From the NCBI RefSeq assembly GCF_000374565.1, contig NZ_KB894693.1, positions 1 to 64,000 on the forward strand: a stretch of 64,000 nt of DNA. The letters run 5' to 3'. This DNA is from Siminovitchia fordii DSM 16014 = CIP 108821 (GTDB taxonomy: Bacteria; Bacillota; Bacilli; Bacillales; Bacillaceae_C). A program made the position numbers and the translations under genes. The notes below the pieces were generated by a model that had not been told where the DNA came from, did not search any database, and saw nothing but the letters and a program-made list of their open reading frames with translations. Within the stretch, counting starts at the first letter, position 1. Each line of letters opens with the position of its first letter. Shown piece after piece: positions 25,279-35,827 of the stretch.

Positions 25279-26837
25279 CTTTTTATTTTAAGACAGAATT
25301 GCAGTATAAATATATGCTCGGAGTTATCCAAATCCATGTTCAAAAGCGATTTTATTTTTAACAGCCGATTTGTCATCGTTCTCCGATGAATATATAATTT
25401 TTCAGCTGCCCTGGACGCATTTCCATTTTCTTGTAGATACATGATCAGCGTTTCCATCAGCTCCGGATCCCCCTCGCTTTTAAGCGGTCCTAGTATTTGT
25501 TGAGCGTATTCCCGTGCTGAGGAATCCTGGCTTAATTTGATAAAAAATTCGTAAATGCCCAGTTGATAATAGGAATATATTTTATTGTCGGGATAATATT
25601 CACGACCAAAATCCATCATATTTGTAACGGCCTTCACTTTTGCATCCAGCTCGTTAAAATGGTAGAAAACCGGGCTGATTCCTACATAAGTGTCAGGCAC
25701 AGGGAAATGGTCAGCAATGTTGGATACCTCTTCTACTATCTCCTCCATCGACCGTAATTCCGAGAGAATCAGGAGAACATACATTTCTTCTTTTTCAAAA
25801 ATAAAGGATTGCTCCACATTTGGTATCTGGTCAAGCAAGTCCAACCATTTTTTCTGAAGCATACAATCATAATCAACAACCCTGGAGGATCCTAAAGGGA
25901 GTTTTTGATTTTCCTTAACATAAAGAATTACTTTTGCTTTTAGGTTGGAATGATTTGAAATGGCTCTTTTGAACTTATCCACTCGCGACATGCAATGCTT
26001 TTGCATTTCAACCAACTCAGACATAACTATCTCGTAGAGTTTATGCTGAATCGCTTCGATAGATTTTTTACTCAATGAATTCATCAAAGCCTGGTTATGA
26101 AATGGTAAATGAATAAAAGCAAATATTTCCTGCCTTGTATAGAGTGGAATGATCAATCGGCTTAACTTCCCCGGCAAATATATGTAGAAATGGTCATCCC
26201 TCAAGATACGATCTTTCCATCTTCTTAAGTTGTCTTGATACTCAGAATGAGTTGGCGGGGAAAAAACCATGCCCGTTTTTCTCCATGGATCACGATAAAA
26301 CCGGCCACTTGAATATAAAAGAAGTCCTTGCACATCTTCTATATAAACAGATCCGCCATTTAGGATCGCAGACAGATACTCCAACGCTTCCTCTACACTA
26401 TTAAATATCATGTCCTTAAATGAATGAAGAGCATTGTTATCTGCAGAGGCATCTCCTTCCTGGCGCAGTAGCCCATAAAGTGGTGTAAGCAGATCAATGT
26501 AAGCGACCCATTTGGGAATTGTAATGATTGGAAAATCATGTCTCTCAGCTAACTCGATCAATTCATTCGACAGTTTTTCAACGAATCTTCCGACTTTAAT
26601 CACTATTCCAGCAGCCTTTTTCTCAATTAAACCCGAGATAATATCCAACCACCTCTCCGGGTTATCCTTTACTGAGTAAAAATTTGTAATAACAAGGAGC
26701 CCTTCTGTAGCCCACTCCTCTACTTCAGGAACTTCCATCACTTCGATAAAGCGAACTTCTTGCTCTAATCCCTGGTGCCCTGCTGATAAGCTGCCATCTA
26801 ATGCTTGAACAACTTCCAATACATCCCATACTTTCAC
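25263..26837 (-). CDS. PucR-family transcriptional regulator
   Basis: A regulator of 524 residues. The N-terminal half is the PucR ligand-sensing domain (VWDVLEVVQALDGSLSAGHQGL, EEWATEGLLVITNFYSV). The C-terminal 60 residues carry the PucR-type helix-turn-helix with ETLIMYLQENGNASRAAEKL followed by YIHRRTMTNRLLKIKSLL. PucR activates purine catabolism in B. subtilis; homologues control various nitrogen-compound pathways. I set the start at GTG 26835-26837, seven bases after AAAGGAG; an in-frame ATG at 26855 is weaker. It lies just upstream of the DUF1177 operon on the same strand and is its obvious regulator. Confidence 0.85.
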   Translation of the reverse strand: MKVWDVLEVVQALDGSLSAGHQGLEQEVRFIEVMEVPEVEEWATEGLLVITNFYSVKDNPERWLDIISGLIEKKAAGIVIKVGRFVEKLSNELIELAERHDFPIITIPKWVAYIDLLTPLYGLLRQEGDASADNNALHSFKDMIFNSVEEALEYLSAILNGGSVYIEDVQGLLLYSSGRFYRDPWRKTGMVFSPPTHSEYQDNLRRWKDRILRDDHFYIYLPGKLSRLIIPLYTRQEIFAFIHLPFHNQALMNSLSKKSIEAIQHKLYEIVMSELVEMQKHCMSRVDKFKRAISNHSNLKAKVILYVKENQKLPLGSSRVVDYDCMLQKKWLDLLDQIPNVEQSFIFEKEEMYVLLILSELRSMEEIVEEVSNIADHFPVPDTYVGISPVFYHFNELDAKVKAVTNMMDFGREYYPDNKIYSYYQLGIYEFFIKLSQDSSAREYAQQILGPLKSEGDPELMETLIMYLQENGNASRAAEKLYIHRRTMTNRLLKIKSLLNMDLDNSEHIFILQFCLKIKRVNEQ

Positions 26838-27034
26838 CGCAATTCTCCTTTTCATTACTGTTTCCACCATTATACAAAATCTAAAAGAAAGCCGTTTCAT
26901 TTACACGACTGAAGTCATGAGGATTCTCAGTTGAATAATAAAATAAATCACTTTCGATCACAAGTTCATCATATCAATGGGGAGCAGCTGTTGGTTTTAT
27001 TTGTCCACTATTGTTTATCCAAAGATAAAGACTA

Positions 27035-27443
27035 CCTGAAACAGCTGATTACTACGGAGTATCTTATCAGCAGGTTTATCAATGGGTAAGAAAGTACGAA
27101 GCCAGCGGAATTGAAGCGCTGCAGGATAGACGCGGGAGAATTAAGACCGAAGAGGAATTAACAGCAGAAGAAAAAATAATGACGCAAAGTATGTCCAAGG
27201 TGGGATGGTGTATTGACAATGGCCCTATGGAGTCCTTTTGGGGAACACTGAAGGGTGAAAATACTTTTTAAACAAGTATGGAAGCTTTGAAGAGGTGCAC
27301 AGGCAATTGATGAGTACATCCACTTCTATAATCATGAACGTCTCAGAAAAGATTTAACGGCCTTAGCCCCATGATATACAGGGCTAAAGCCGCTTAGTTA
27401 CCTTTTTATTATTTCCGCTGCCTACTTGACAAAGGGTAGTTCA
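27035..27443 (+). mobile_element. IS3-family remnant with orfA-orfB internal deletion
   Basis: The frame reads ADYYGVSYQQVYQWVRKYE, ASGIEALQDRRGR, typical of the IS3 OrfA helix-turn-helix, and passes directly in frame into MSKVGWCIDNGPMESFWGTLK, the C-terminal catalytic part of OrfB. Everything between is deleted. After a stop, another frame gives AIDEYIHFYNHERLRKDLTALAP, the end of OrfB. An end-like sequence, CTGCCTACTTGACAAAGGG, follows at 27418-27436. The element is dead. It separates the catabolic island from the tyrS core region. Confidence 0.8.
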
Positions 27444-27481
27444 TTATCGAAACCGGCTTTTTTCCTGTTAAGGAAACTATA

Positions 27482-28765
<1,284 letters not shown>

Positions 28766-28772
28766 TTAAAAT

Positions 28773-29003
28773 AAAAAACGTCCCTTCGTAAAAACGAAGG
28801 GACGACTTGTTTATCGCGTTACCACCCAACTTGGGAAAATTGATTTCCCCACTCTGAAAAAATAACGGTTCTACACCGTTTACCGCTACTTACAATTCAC
28901 GGCAAAAGCTCCCGGAAGTAATTCGCCGAATGCTGTTTGTACCGGTTTTCACCAACCACCGGCTCTCTTGTTGACAGGGACAGCCCGACTACTTAGTCCG
29001 TTC
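28773..29003 (-). promoter_or_regulatory. T-box leader of tyrS (tyrosine specifier)
   Basis: The minus strand has the conserved T-box bases GGGTGGTAACGCG (28815-28827) followed by a terminator, CGTCCCTTCGT/ACGAAGGGACG (28779-28804) with T6. Upstream, stem I can be seen with ACCGGT and GAACGG elements, and TAC at 28939-28941 is the likely specifier codon for tyrosine. Uncharged tRNA-Tyr binding would favour the antiterminator and allow tyrS expression. The upper boundary is approximate. Confidence 0.85.
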
Positions 29004-29087
29004 CTTGCTTTGATATTAGATTATGAAAAGTATTGTAACCATTTTAAATGGGATTGTCAAATTCCTCCGAAAAAGGGAACTTCCTTA

Positions 29088-29096
29088 TGCTATAAT
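29088..29096 (+). promoter_or_regulatory. Extended -10 promoter of the penicillin-binding protein gene
   Basis: TGCTATAAT (29088-29096) is a perfect extended -10 element, 30 bases upstream of the ATG. No good -35 box lies 17 bases ahead, which extended -10 promoters tolerate. Confidence 0.6.
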
Positions 29097-29126
29097 AGTG
29101 ATGATTTCCAGGAGGTATTTTTTATT

Positions 29127-32100
29127 ATGTATAATTTTTTTAATAAATTGCGTGAACGTGCCAAGCAATTCTCGGACGGATTGGATAACAAGGAACTTAG
29201 CAAGAAAGCCAGGATCACCTATGGAGTTACATGGAATATCATTCTGTTAACGGTGATTCTGTTTTTCCTTGGCGGTGTTTTTGCGGGAGGAGTGGGAGCA
29301 GGTTATTTTGCCTCTCTTGTAAAAAACGAGGAAGTCCGGCCGGCCGCCAGCATGAAAAACGATATTTTTCAATATGAGGAAACATCCAAGCTTTATTTTG
29401 CCGATAATATCTATCTTGGAAAACTCCAGTCGGACATTGACAGAGAGAAGGTCAAGATTAAGGACGTATCTGATTATTTGAAGAAAGCCATCATAGCAAC
29501 AGAGGATGAATATTTTTATGAGCATGACGGCGTCGTTCCAAAAGCTTTGATGAGGGCTGTTTATCAGGAATTGACAAACTCGGCCGTTCAATCAGGCGGA
29601 AGTACGTTAACACAACAATTGATCAAGAATCAGATTTTAACGAATGAAGTATCGTTTGACCGTAAAGCAAAAGAAATTTTGCTTGCCTTACGTATTGAAA
29701 AATTACTTGAAAAAGATGAAATTTTAGAAGCGTATTTGAATGTAACGACATTCGGACGAAACTCATCCGGACAAAACGTCGGCGGGGTCCAGGCGGCTGC
29801 AAGAGGCATTTTTGGCGTTGATGCGAAAGAACTCAACTTACCCCAATCAGCCTTTATTGCCGGTTTGCCACAGAGCCCTTTCATGTATACCCCATTTGCA
29901 CAGGGAGGCGGGGTCAAAGAGAAGAGCCTGCTTGAGCCCGGCTTGAACCGGATGAAAACCGTTCTGTTTAGGATGTACAGTGAAGATTATATTACGAAAG
30001 AGGAATATGACAAGGCATTAAAATATGATATTGTGGCCGATTTCACCAAACCTCAGCCAAGACCATTCGAAAAATATCCTTGGCTTACTACAGAAATTGA
30101 GGAGCGTGGAATTGAGGTCTTGACGGAGGTGCTTGCCAAAAAAGACGGCTACAGCAAAAAAGACCTTGAGAAAAATGGTGGAAGACTGCAAGAAAAATAT
30201 GAAAAACTCGCAAGGCGGGATATCAGGCAAAACGGCTATCATATCCACTCTACCATCAATAAAGAAATATACGACAAGTTTCAAAAAATTAAAGATGAAT
30301 ATCAAAATTACGGCTATACGAAAGTCAGCCAGGTAAAGAATAAAGAAACTGGAAAAATGGAAGAGAAAATCGAGCCTGTTCAAATCGGCGCTATTCTTAT
30401 TGAAAATAAAACCGGAAAGATTTTAAGTTTTGTTGGTGGGCGTGATTATAAGTTGGAAGCGCAGAATCATGCCACCCAGGCGAAGCGGCAAAATGGTTCA
30501 ACGATGAAACCGCTGCTTGTCTATGCCCCTGCGATGGAAATGGGTCTGAGTGCTCCAGGTGCCGTCGTGGCAGATATTCCAATTTCAGTCGGCGGGAAAG
30601 CGTTCAGAAACTATAGCGGCCGATATTATGGACTTGTCTCATCCCGGGAAGCGTTGGCCAAATCACATAACGCTTCGGCAATCTATACGTATTTGAAAAC
30701 AATCGATAAAAAGCCATATAAATATTTGGAAAAAATGGGAATAACCTCTTTGACAGAAACCGATAAAACTACTTATGCAGCCGCGCTTGGTGGTGTTCAA
30801 AATGGTATCTCTGTTGAGGAAAACACGAATGCTTTTACCACATTCGCCAATGGCGGGAAATTTGTCGATGCTTACATGATTGATAAAATTACGGATGCTA
30901 ATGGAAAAGTCGTTTACGAACATAAAGTAAAACCAGTAGACGTCTTCAGCCCTCAAACAGCTTATTTAATGACCGACATGATGAGAGACGTGTTCAGGTA
31001 TGGGACAGCTTCCGCTGTGCCAGGAATGCTGAAGTTTTCTTCCGACTGGGCAGGAAAAACCGGTACGACAAACGGTCCCAACGATTCATGGCTGATCGGC
31101 TCAAATCCAAAAGTAACTTTCGGTACATGGATTGGTTACGATGAACCGGCACCTCTTTCCAGTGATGGAAGCGAGAGCATGCGGAATTATGGGATCTGGG
31201 CAAGGCTGATCAATGGCGCTTATGATGTTGCTCCAGATCTGATCAAAACGGATGACAGGTTCAAAATGCCTGGAGGCATTGTCAGTCGGTCATACTGCGC
31301 GATATCCGGACTGCTTCCGTCAAAAGCTTGTTCGAGTCTCGGCCTTGTCAAATCAGATATATATAACGCAAAGTATGTTCCGTCAAGAGTGGATGACAGC
31401 CTGGGTAATGGACGCTACGTGACAGCGGGAGGCAGGAAATATATGGCCCTTCCGAATACGCCTGGAGAATTCACTAAACCAGGAGGAATGCTAAGTCCTG
31501 AATTCATCAAGCGGATTTCCCTTGGAAGATCAATCGATCCTTCCTATCTGATCCCGCCAAACGACGAACGGTGGAAGAGTCTTCTTGCTGCAGGAGCCGT
31601 CCTTAAGGATGATGGAAAAGCACCAGCAGCCGTAAACGCATCTGTTTCCGGCGGTACCATCTCATGGAGCCCTTCTCCGAGCCATGACGTAGTCGGTTAT
31701 CGCGTGTATTCCGGATCCGGCAAGAAAATTGCTTCTGTCATGTCAGATGGGGCCTTGTCTCAAAAGGTCGGAAGCGGCTCATATTATGTCGTAGCAGTAG
31801 ATATAGCCGGTCGGGAATCAGCCCCTTCCAATAATGTTGGTGCAAAAAAAGAAGAGGAAAAAGAGAAAAAAGAGGTAAAAGCGACTGAAATATCCTCTGC
31901 TGCCGTCCAGAAAGAAAAAGAAAAGAAGGAACAGGCTTTAAAAGAAAAAACGGAAAAAGAAAATGCCGCAGCAGAGAAAAAGAAACAAGAAGAGCAAAGA
32001 AAGCAAGAAGAGCAAAAGAAGAAGCAAGAGGAAGAACAGAAGAAAAAACTAGAGGAAGAAAAGAAACGACAGGAAGAGCAACAGAAAAAGCAAGAAGAGG

Positions 32101-32150
32101 AAAAAAAGCAAGAGCAGGAGAATCAAAACAAAGAAAATGAGGGGAATTAA
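29127..32150 (+). CDS. Class A penicillin-binding protein (PBP1A family)
   Basis: A 1007-residue bifunctional peptidoglycan synthase. A short cytoplasmic part and one membrane helix (about residues 30-58) precede the glycosyltransferase domain, with EDEYFYEHDGV and GGSTLTQQLIKNQ (about 153-165). The transpeptidase domain has the active serine in NGSTMK (about 456), SHN near 513 and KTGTTN near 642. Residues about 830-905 look like a fibronectin type III domain, and the last 100 residues are an extreme Lys/Glu/Gln-rich tail. The start at 29127 follows AGGAGG; a longer frame overlaps the tyrS leader. It is divergent from tyrS. Confidence 0.92.
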   Translation: MYNFFNKLRERAKQFSDGLDNKELSKKARITYGVTWNIILLTVILFFLGGVFAGGVGAGYFASLVKNEEVRPAASMKNDIFQYEETSKLYFADNIYLGKLQSDIDREKVKIKDVSDYLKKAIIATEDEYFYEHDGVVPKALMRAVYQELTNSAVQSGGSTLTQQLIKNQILTNEVSFDRKAKEILLALRIEKLLEKDEILEAYLNVTTFGRNSSGQNVGGVQAAARGIFGVDAKELNLPQSAFIAGLPQSPFMYTPFAQGGGVKEKSLLEPGLNRMKTVLFRMYSEDYITKEEYDKALKYDIVADFTKPQPRPFEKYPWLTTEIEERGIEVLTEVLAKKDGYSKKDLEKNGGRLQEKYEKLARRDIRQNGYHIHSTINKEIYDKFQKIKDEYQNYGYTKVSQVKNKETGKMEEKIEPVQIGAILIENKTGKILSFVGGRDYKLEAQNHATQAKRQNGSTMKPLLVYAPAMEMGLSAPGAVVADIPISVGGKAFRNYSGRYYGLVSSREALAKSHNASAIYTYLKTIDKKPYKYLEKMGITSLTETDKTTYAAALGGVQNGISVEENTNAFTTFANGGKFVDAYMIDKITDANGKVVYEHKVKPVDVFSPQTAYLMTDMMRDVFRYGTASAVPGMLKFSSDWAGKTGTTNGPNDSWLIGSNPKVTFGTWIGYDEPAPLSSDGSESMRNYGIWARLINGAYDVAPDLIKTDDRFKMPGGIVSRSYCAISGLLPSKACSSLGLVKSDIYNAKYVPSRVDDSLGNGRYVTAGGRKYMALPNTPGEFTKPGGMLSPEFIKRISLGRSIDPSYLIPPNDERWKSLLAAGAVLKDDGKAPAAVNASVSGGTISWSPSPSHDVVGYRVYSGSGKKIASVMSDGALSQKVGSGSYYVVAVDIAGRESAPSNNVGAKKEEEKEKKEVKATEISSAAVQKEKEKKEQALKEKTEKENAAAEKKKQEEQRKQEEQKKKQEEEQKKKLEEEKKRQEEQQKKQEEEKKQEQENQNKENEGN

Positions 32151-32171
32151 AAACTCCCCTTCTTCCTGAAA

Positions 32172-32210
32172 AAAGCGCTGGGACTTTTCTATAAGTCGCC
32201 AGCGCTTTTT
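32172..32210 (+). terminator. Terminator after the penicillin-binding protein gene
   Basis: AAAGCGCTGG (32172-32181) pairs with CCAGCGCTTT (32199-32208) and is followed by T residues. It starts 22 bases after the stop codon. Confidence 0.85.
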
Positions 32211-32286
32211 GTACATAGATATACCTGTTGTTTTCTACTGTTGACCCGATTCAAACAGCTGTTTTTCAGTCTAAATACAGGGGTAT

Positions 32287-34029
32287 CTACATTGCAGTTT
32301 TGGTTTTCATTTGCTGATGGACAAGCTTTTGGTACAAATCGTGAGAGCCCATTAATTGCGCGTGCGTCCCGATCCCTGTGACGTTCCCTTCTTCAATAAC
32401 AATAATTTGATCTGCCTCCATTACTGTGGATAGGCGGTGGGCAATCATAAGTGTTGTTCGGCCCTCCATTAAATGCTGCAAAGCGCTTTGAACAAGCATT
32501 TCTGATTCACTATCCAAGTTGGAGGTTGCTTCGTCCAGTAACAGAATTTTGGGATTCCGAAGCAATGCACGGGCAATCGCAACTCTTTGCCGCTGGCCGC
32601 CAGATAGTTTGATTCCGCGTTCTCCAACTTCTGTATCATATTGATTTGGGAGATTTTCTATGAATCCTGCAGCATTGGCAAGCTCAGCGGCATGGCGAAG
32701 TTCAACTTCATCCACGGATCTTTTGAGCCCGTAACATATATTATCTTTTATTGTTCCAGACATTATTGGGCTTTCCTGTGATACGTAGCCAATTTGTTCA
32801 CGCCAGTTTGTAAGCTGAAGATTTTGTATGTCTGTCTTCCCTATTTTAATACTTCCCTGTTGGGGTTCATAGAACCGCTCAATCAAAGAAAAAATGGTTG
32901 TTTTCCCTGAGCCGCTTGGTCCCACAAATGCGACAGTTTGCCCAGGCTTGATATGAAAGCTCAGATCCTTCAATATTGATTTTCCACTCTCATATTCGAA
33001 ACAAACTTGGTCAAAGATAATGGTTTCTTCGTGATTTGTTTTCCCATTACTATCATTTTTTTCAATCGGCAAATCCAATACCTTTTGTATTCGCTCAGTT
33101 GCTCCCATGGCTTTTTGATAGTTTGTAAAAAATGTGGCAAGCTGGCTGAAGGGAATAACGATCTGAAACATGTAGATGATAATTGCAACAAGTGAGCCCG
33201 CTGTTAGATCTCCCGATGCCACACGTGCACCTCCGTACCCTATTAAGATAACAAGTACAATCATCAGGATAGTGGTCATAAAAGGTGAAACGATTGATTG
33301 AATTTTCGCTTCCTTTAAACCGAAACGGAATAATTCATTAATTCCTTTGTAGCCTTTTTTCCTTTCCAGCAATTGTCCGTTATAGGATTTTACTAATCTG
33401 ATATCGCTGAGGACGCGTCCGAGATGTGCACTGAATGAAGCGAGTTCATCTTGTGTTTGTTTGGATATCGAGTAAATCTTTTTTCCTAAAGGAAACAGAA
33501 CAATCATCGATATAGGGATGGAGCAAAGCATGATCAGGGTCATTTTCCAATCTATCAAAACTAAAATGATCAGGGAGCCAATGATAGAGACAATCCCTGA
33601 AACGGATGAAACCAGGTGGTTGGTAATGAGCATTTTGACTGTGTTCGTATCCTGGGTAACACGGCTCATCGTTTCTCCAGATTGGTGTTTATCGAAATAT
33701 GGAATCGGCAATTCAAGTATATGATCCCAAAGTTTTTTTCTGATATTGGAGACAAATTGTTCACCAATATAGGACATTAAATAAAAGGAAACACCTCCTG
33801 AAATAGTTTGAACGATAAATGCCCCTGATAATAGGAAAATCAAACTCATTTCTATACCGGATTTGGCAACTTGATCCACTAAATTCTTGGTGAATAACGG
33901 GACAATTAAACTTGCACCTGTTTCAATAAGGCTTAATGCCACAGCAAAGATAAGTACCCAGATAGCAGGTTTGCCAATTTTTACGAGGTGAAGAAAACCG
34001 GATTCCGTTTTTTTGTGTGTCGTTTCCAT
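32287..34029 (-). CDS. ABC multidrug exporter, BmrA-like half-transporter
   Basis: A 580-residue fused exporter: six membrane helices in residues 1-320, then a nucleotide-binding domain with Walker A GPSGSGKT (about 372), Q-loop, signature LSGGQRQRVAIARALL (about 475) and Walker B ILLLDEATSNLD. It works as a homodimer exporting lipophilic compounds; sequence and layout match BmrA of B. subtilis and LmrA. The start follows the stop of a MerR regulator by one base, with AAAGGATG inside the end of that gene, so translation is probably coupled. The regulator probably senses a drug and induces both genes. Confidence 0.9.
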   Translation of the reverse strand: METTHKKTESGFLHLVKIGKPAIWVLIFAVALSLIETGASLIVPLFTKNLVDQVAKSGIEMSLIFLLSGAFIVQTISGGVSFYLMSYIGEQFVSNIRKKLWDHILELPIPYFDKHQSGETMSRVTQDTNTVKMLITNHLVSSVSGIVSIIGSLIILVLIDWKMTLIMLCSIPISMIVLFPLGKKIYSISKQTQDELASFSAHLGRVLSDIRLVKSYNGQLLERKKGYKGINELFRFGLKEAKIQSIVSPFMTTILMIVLVILIGYGGARVASGDLTAGSLVAIIIYMFQIVIPFSQLATFFTNYQKAMGATERIQKVLDLPIEKNDSNGKTNHEETIIFDQVCFEYESGKSILKDLSFHIKPGQTVAFVGPSGSGKTTIFSLIERFYEPQQGSIKIGKTDIQNLQLTNWREQIGYVSQESPIMSGTIKDNICYGLKRSVDEVELRHAAELANAAGFIENLPNQYDTEVGERGIKLSGGQRQRVAIARALLRNPKILLLDEATSNLDSESEMLVQSALQHLMEGRTTLMIAHRLSTVMEADQIIVIEEGNVTGIGTHAQLMGSHDLYQKLVHQQMKTKTAM

Positions 34030-34030
34030 A

Positions 34031-34771
34031 TCAATTCATCCTTTGACTGTAATATATCTCCATTGCCTTCTGTAGTGACTTTTCCTCTTGTTCAGTAAAT
34101 GGTGATGCAAAAAGAGATGGATTATCATCGATGGGTATAGTCTCCAATTCCTCAAGATCAAAATCATTACCGAGCAGATCAAACACGATTGTAACCAATT
34201 CATGAATAACCTCCTGTAATTCAGAGTCATCCGGTTTGCGAGTGTGAATTAAATCTTTAACTTTCTGAATGAGAAGTGTTGCTTCTTTATTTACTTCGCC
34301 CCCTTTTGTTTCATACATTTCCATCACATGATTGACCGTCTGCTCGGGGAAGTAATCCCTCATCCAATCAAATTGTTTTTTTTCATTTAAGATGCTATGA
34401 ATAAGGAAATATAAGACTCGGGTGTCCATTTCTCCTTCCTCGATGATTTCAATCGCATTGTCCAATGCTTTGATTACCTGGTTCAAATGTTCTTGTTTTT
34501 GAATCATAAGTTGTCTTTGGAACTTTAACGAATCCTGTAAATTTGCTTTTTTATCATTTAATAAAGGTTCAATGTCCTCAAGAGTAAACCCTAAATATTT
34601 CAATGAAATAATCAGTTGAAGAGGCAACATATCTTTTTCTTCATAATATCGCCTCCCTGCTTCAGAAACCCTGCTAGGTTTTAATAAATTTTTTTCATCA
34701 TAATATCTCAGAGCCCTTTGCGTGACTCCGGTTAACTTTGAAAACTCACCAATGGAAAAGTATTTTTTCAA
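34031..34771 (-). CDS. MerR-family regulator of the ABC exporter
   Basis: A 246-residue regulator with MerR winged helix (FSIGEFSKLTGVTQRALRYYD, GRRYYEEKDMLPLQLIISLKYLGF), a coiled coil around residues 85-115, and a helical C-terminal domain. The start is TTG at 34769-34771 with GGAGG seven bases upstream; a longer frame from 34936 runs through the promoter and is not real. It heads a two-gene operon with the BmrA-like exporter and has its own MerR-type promoter. Its domain layout and C-terminal sequence (PSLFASPFTEQEEKSLQKAMEIYY) resemble the MerR protein encoded at 14467-15234, so they are probably paralogues. Confidence 0.88.
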   Translation of the reverse strand: MKKYFSIGEFSKLTGVTQRALRYYDEKNLLKPSRVSEAGRRYYEEKDMLPLQLIISLKYLGFTLEDIEPLLNDKKANLQDSLKFQRQLMIQKQEHLNQVIKALDNAIEIIEEGEMDTRVLYFLIHSILNEKKQFDWMRDYFPEQTVNHVMEMYETKGGEVNKEATLLIQKVKDLIHTRKPDDSELQEVIHELVTIVFDLLGNDFDLEELETIPIDDNPSLFASPFTEQEEKSLQKAMEIYYSQRMN

Positions 34772-34805
34772 AGCGACTCCCTCCGTTCCATTATTTACTA
34801 CTTCT

Positions 34806-34836
34806 ACCTTACATCTTAACGTAACGTTAGAATCAA
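34806..34836 (-). promoter_or_regulatory. MerR-type promoter with 19-bp spacer
   Basis: On the minus strand, TTGATT (34831-34836) and TAAGGT (34806-34811) are 19 bases apart. The spacer holds TAACGTTACGTTA, a dyad-like element that shares AACGT repeats with the site at 5922-5940. It lies 35 bases before the MerR start. Confidence 0.7.
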
Positions 34837-35029
34837 ACATTTTTTGGTGATTAACTGTTTTTTTATTAAAAAAGCAAGGGGCGGCTCGGTCACATACAGG
34901 CGAGTTTAACTCAAAATGCAGAAACACCTTTGACAACCATAATAATTCCCGATAGCAAACTACGATTTAAATCACATTCCTTGAATTGTTAAATCCAGCT
35001 TGCGATGAGATAAATATTACTACTTATAA

Positions 35030-35180
35030 TCCAAGCCTCAAGTCTGCTGCCGAATACGTCTTGTAGCTTCGGTTCTTGCCAGTCCGTTGTCTGGTTTAGT
35101 CAAGCTGGTTCTCACCAGCGGAGAAAATACGTTGCCTTACATTAAAAGCCCCCATCTTAAAATCAGATAGGGCCTTTAGG
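35030..35180 (-). other. Possible IS605/TnpB 3'-end remnant
   Basis: On the minus strand a frame ends with RIFSAGENQLD and a stop, which resembles the extreme C-terminus of TnpB-type OrfB proteins. After it come short hairpins (CCAG/CTGG) and G+C-rich sequence different from the surroundings. A hairpin at 35149-35179 (AAGCCCCCATCT with AGATAGGGCCTT) could be a terminator. The upstream coding part is absent. I hold this as a tentative reading. Confidence 0.35.
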
Positions 35181-35827
35181 TATTGAATGATTTAAAAAAA
35201 TAATGGATTACTCTCTTTTTATATCATCTTAGCATTTCGAAATGGAGAAAAAGTTTAAATGGAGAAAGGTTCTGAAAGAAAAATCCCTGCATTGCATATT
35301 TCAGCAAGTTGGTCCATATGGTCCAGCTAACATTTCATTCAATGGAAAGGTTAAAGAACTGGGCTAAGGGGAGAAATCTTACAAGATAATGCTGAAACTA
35401 CTCTTGAAAAATGCAGATATGATGCTTTCAATGGACTATCAGATCAATGGTTCAATTTGCGAAAGTGAACTGCCGAAGGGAAAATATGTTATTTTTAAAA
35501 TTAAACATACAAAAGAAGCTATTAAACAGCATGGAGGGAAAGGAAATTTCTCCTGATACACAACAGTGGGTATCTGCTTAACAACAGAACTATTTGGAAC
35601 ATCATAGGGGCTTTGATTCGCAATGCTAAGTGCGAAATATATGTAACTGTATAACGGCAATAGGTTTGATAGTTTGTGTGTCCCATCACTAAGTACATAA
35701 ATGGGAAAGAAGAACAAGCCACTTATCAGTAAAGATAAATGTTTTGTTCTTCTTTCAATTATCCTGCCTCTTGTTTTAAAAAACCTATGACCTCATATGC
35801 CGAACATGTGGCGTGGGACTTCTTTAT
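35181..35827. other. Intergenic region with a degraded plus-strand coding remnant
   Basis: No intact gene. In the plus strand, short open stretches can be read, such as MEKGSERKIPALHISASW (from about 35260), TLEKCRYDAFNGLSDQW and ESELPKGKYVIFKIKHTKEAIKQHGGKGNFS (about 35459-35555), in different frames. The last resembles the effector-binding (GyrI-like) domain of AraC-type regulators. I read this as a heavily decayed gene, at low confidence. No terminator for the acsA gene is certain here. Confidence 0.35.
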
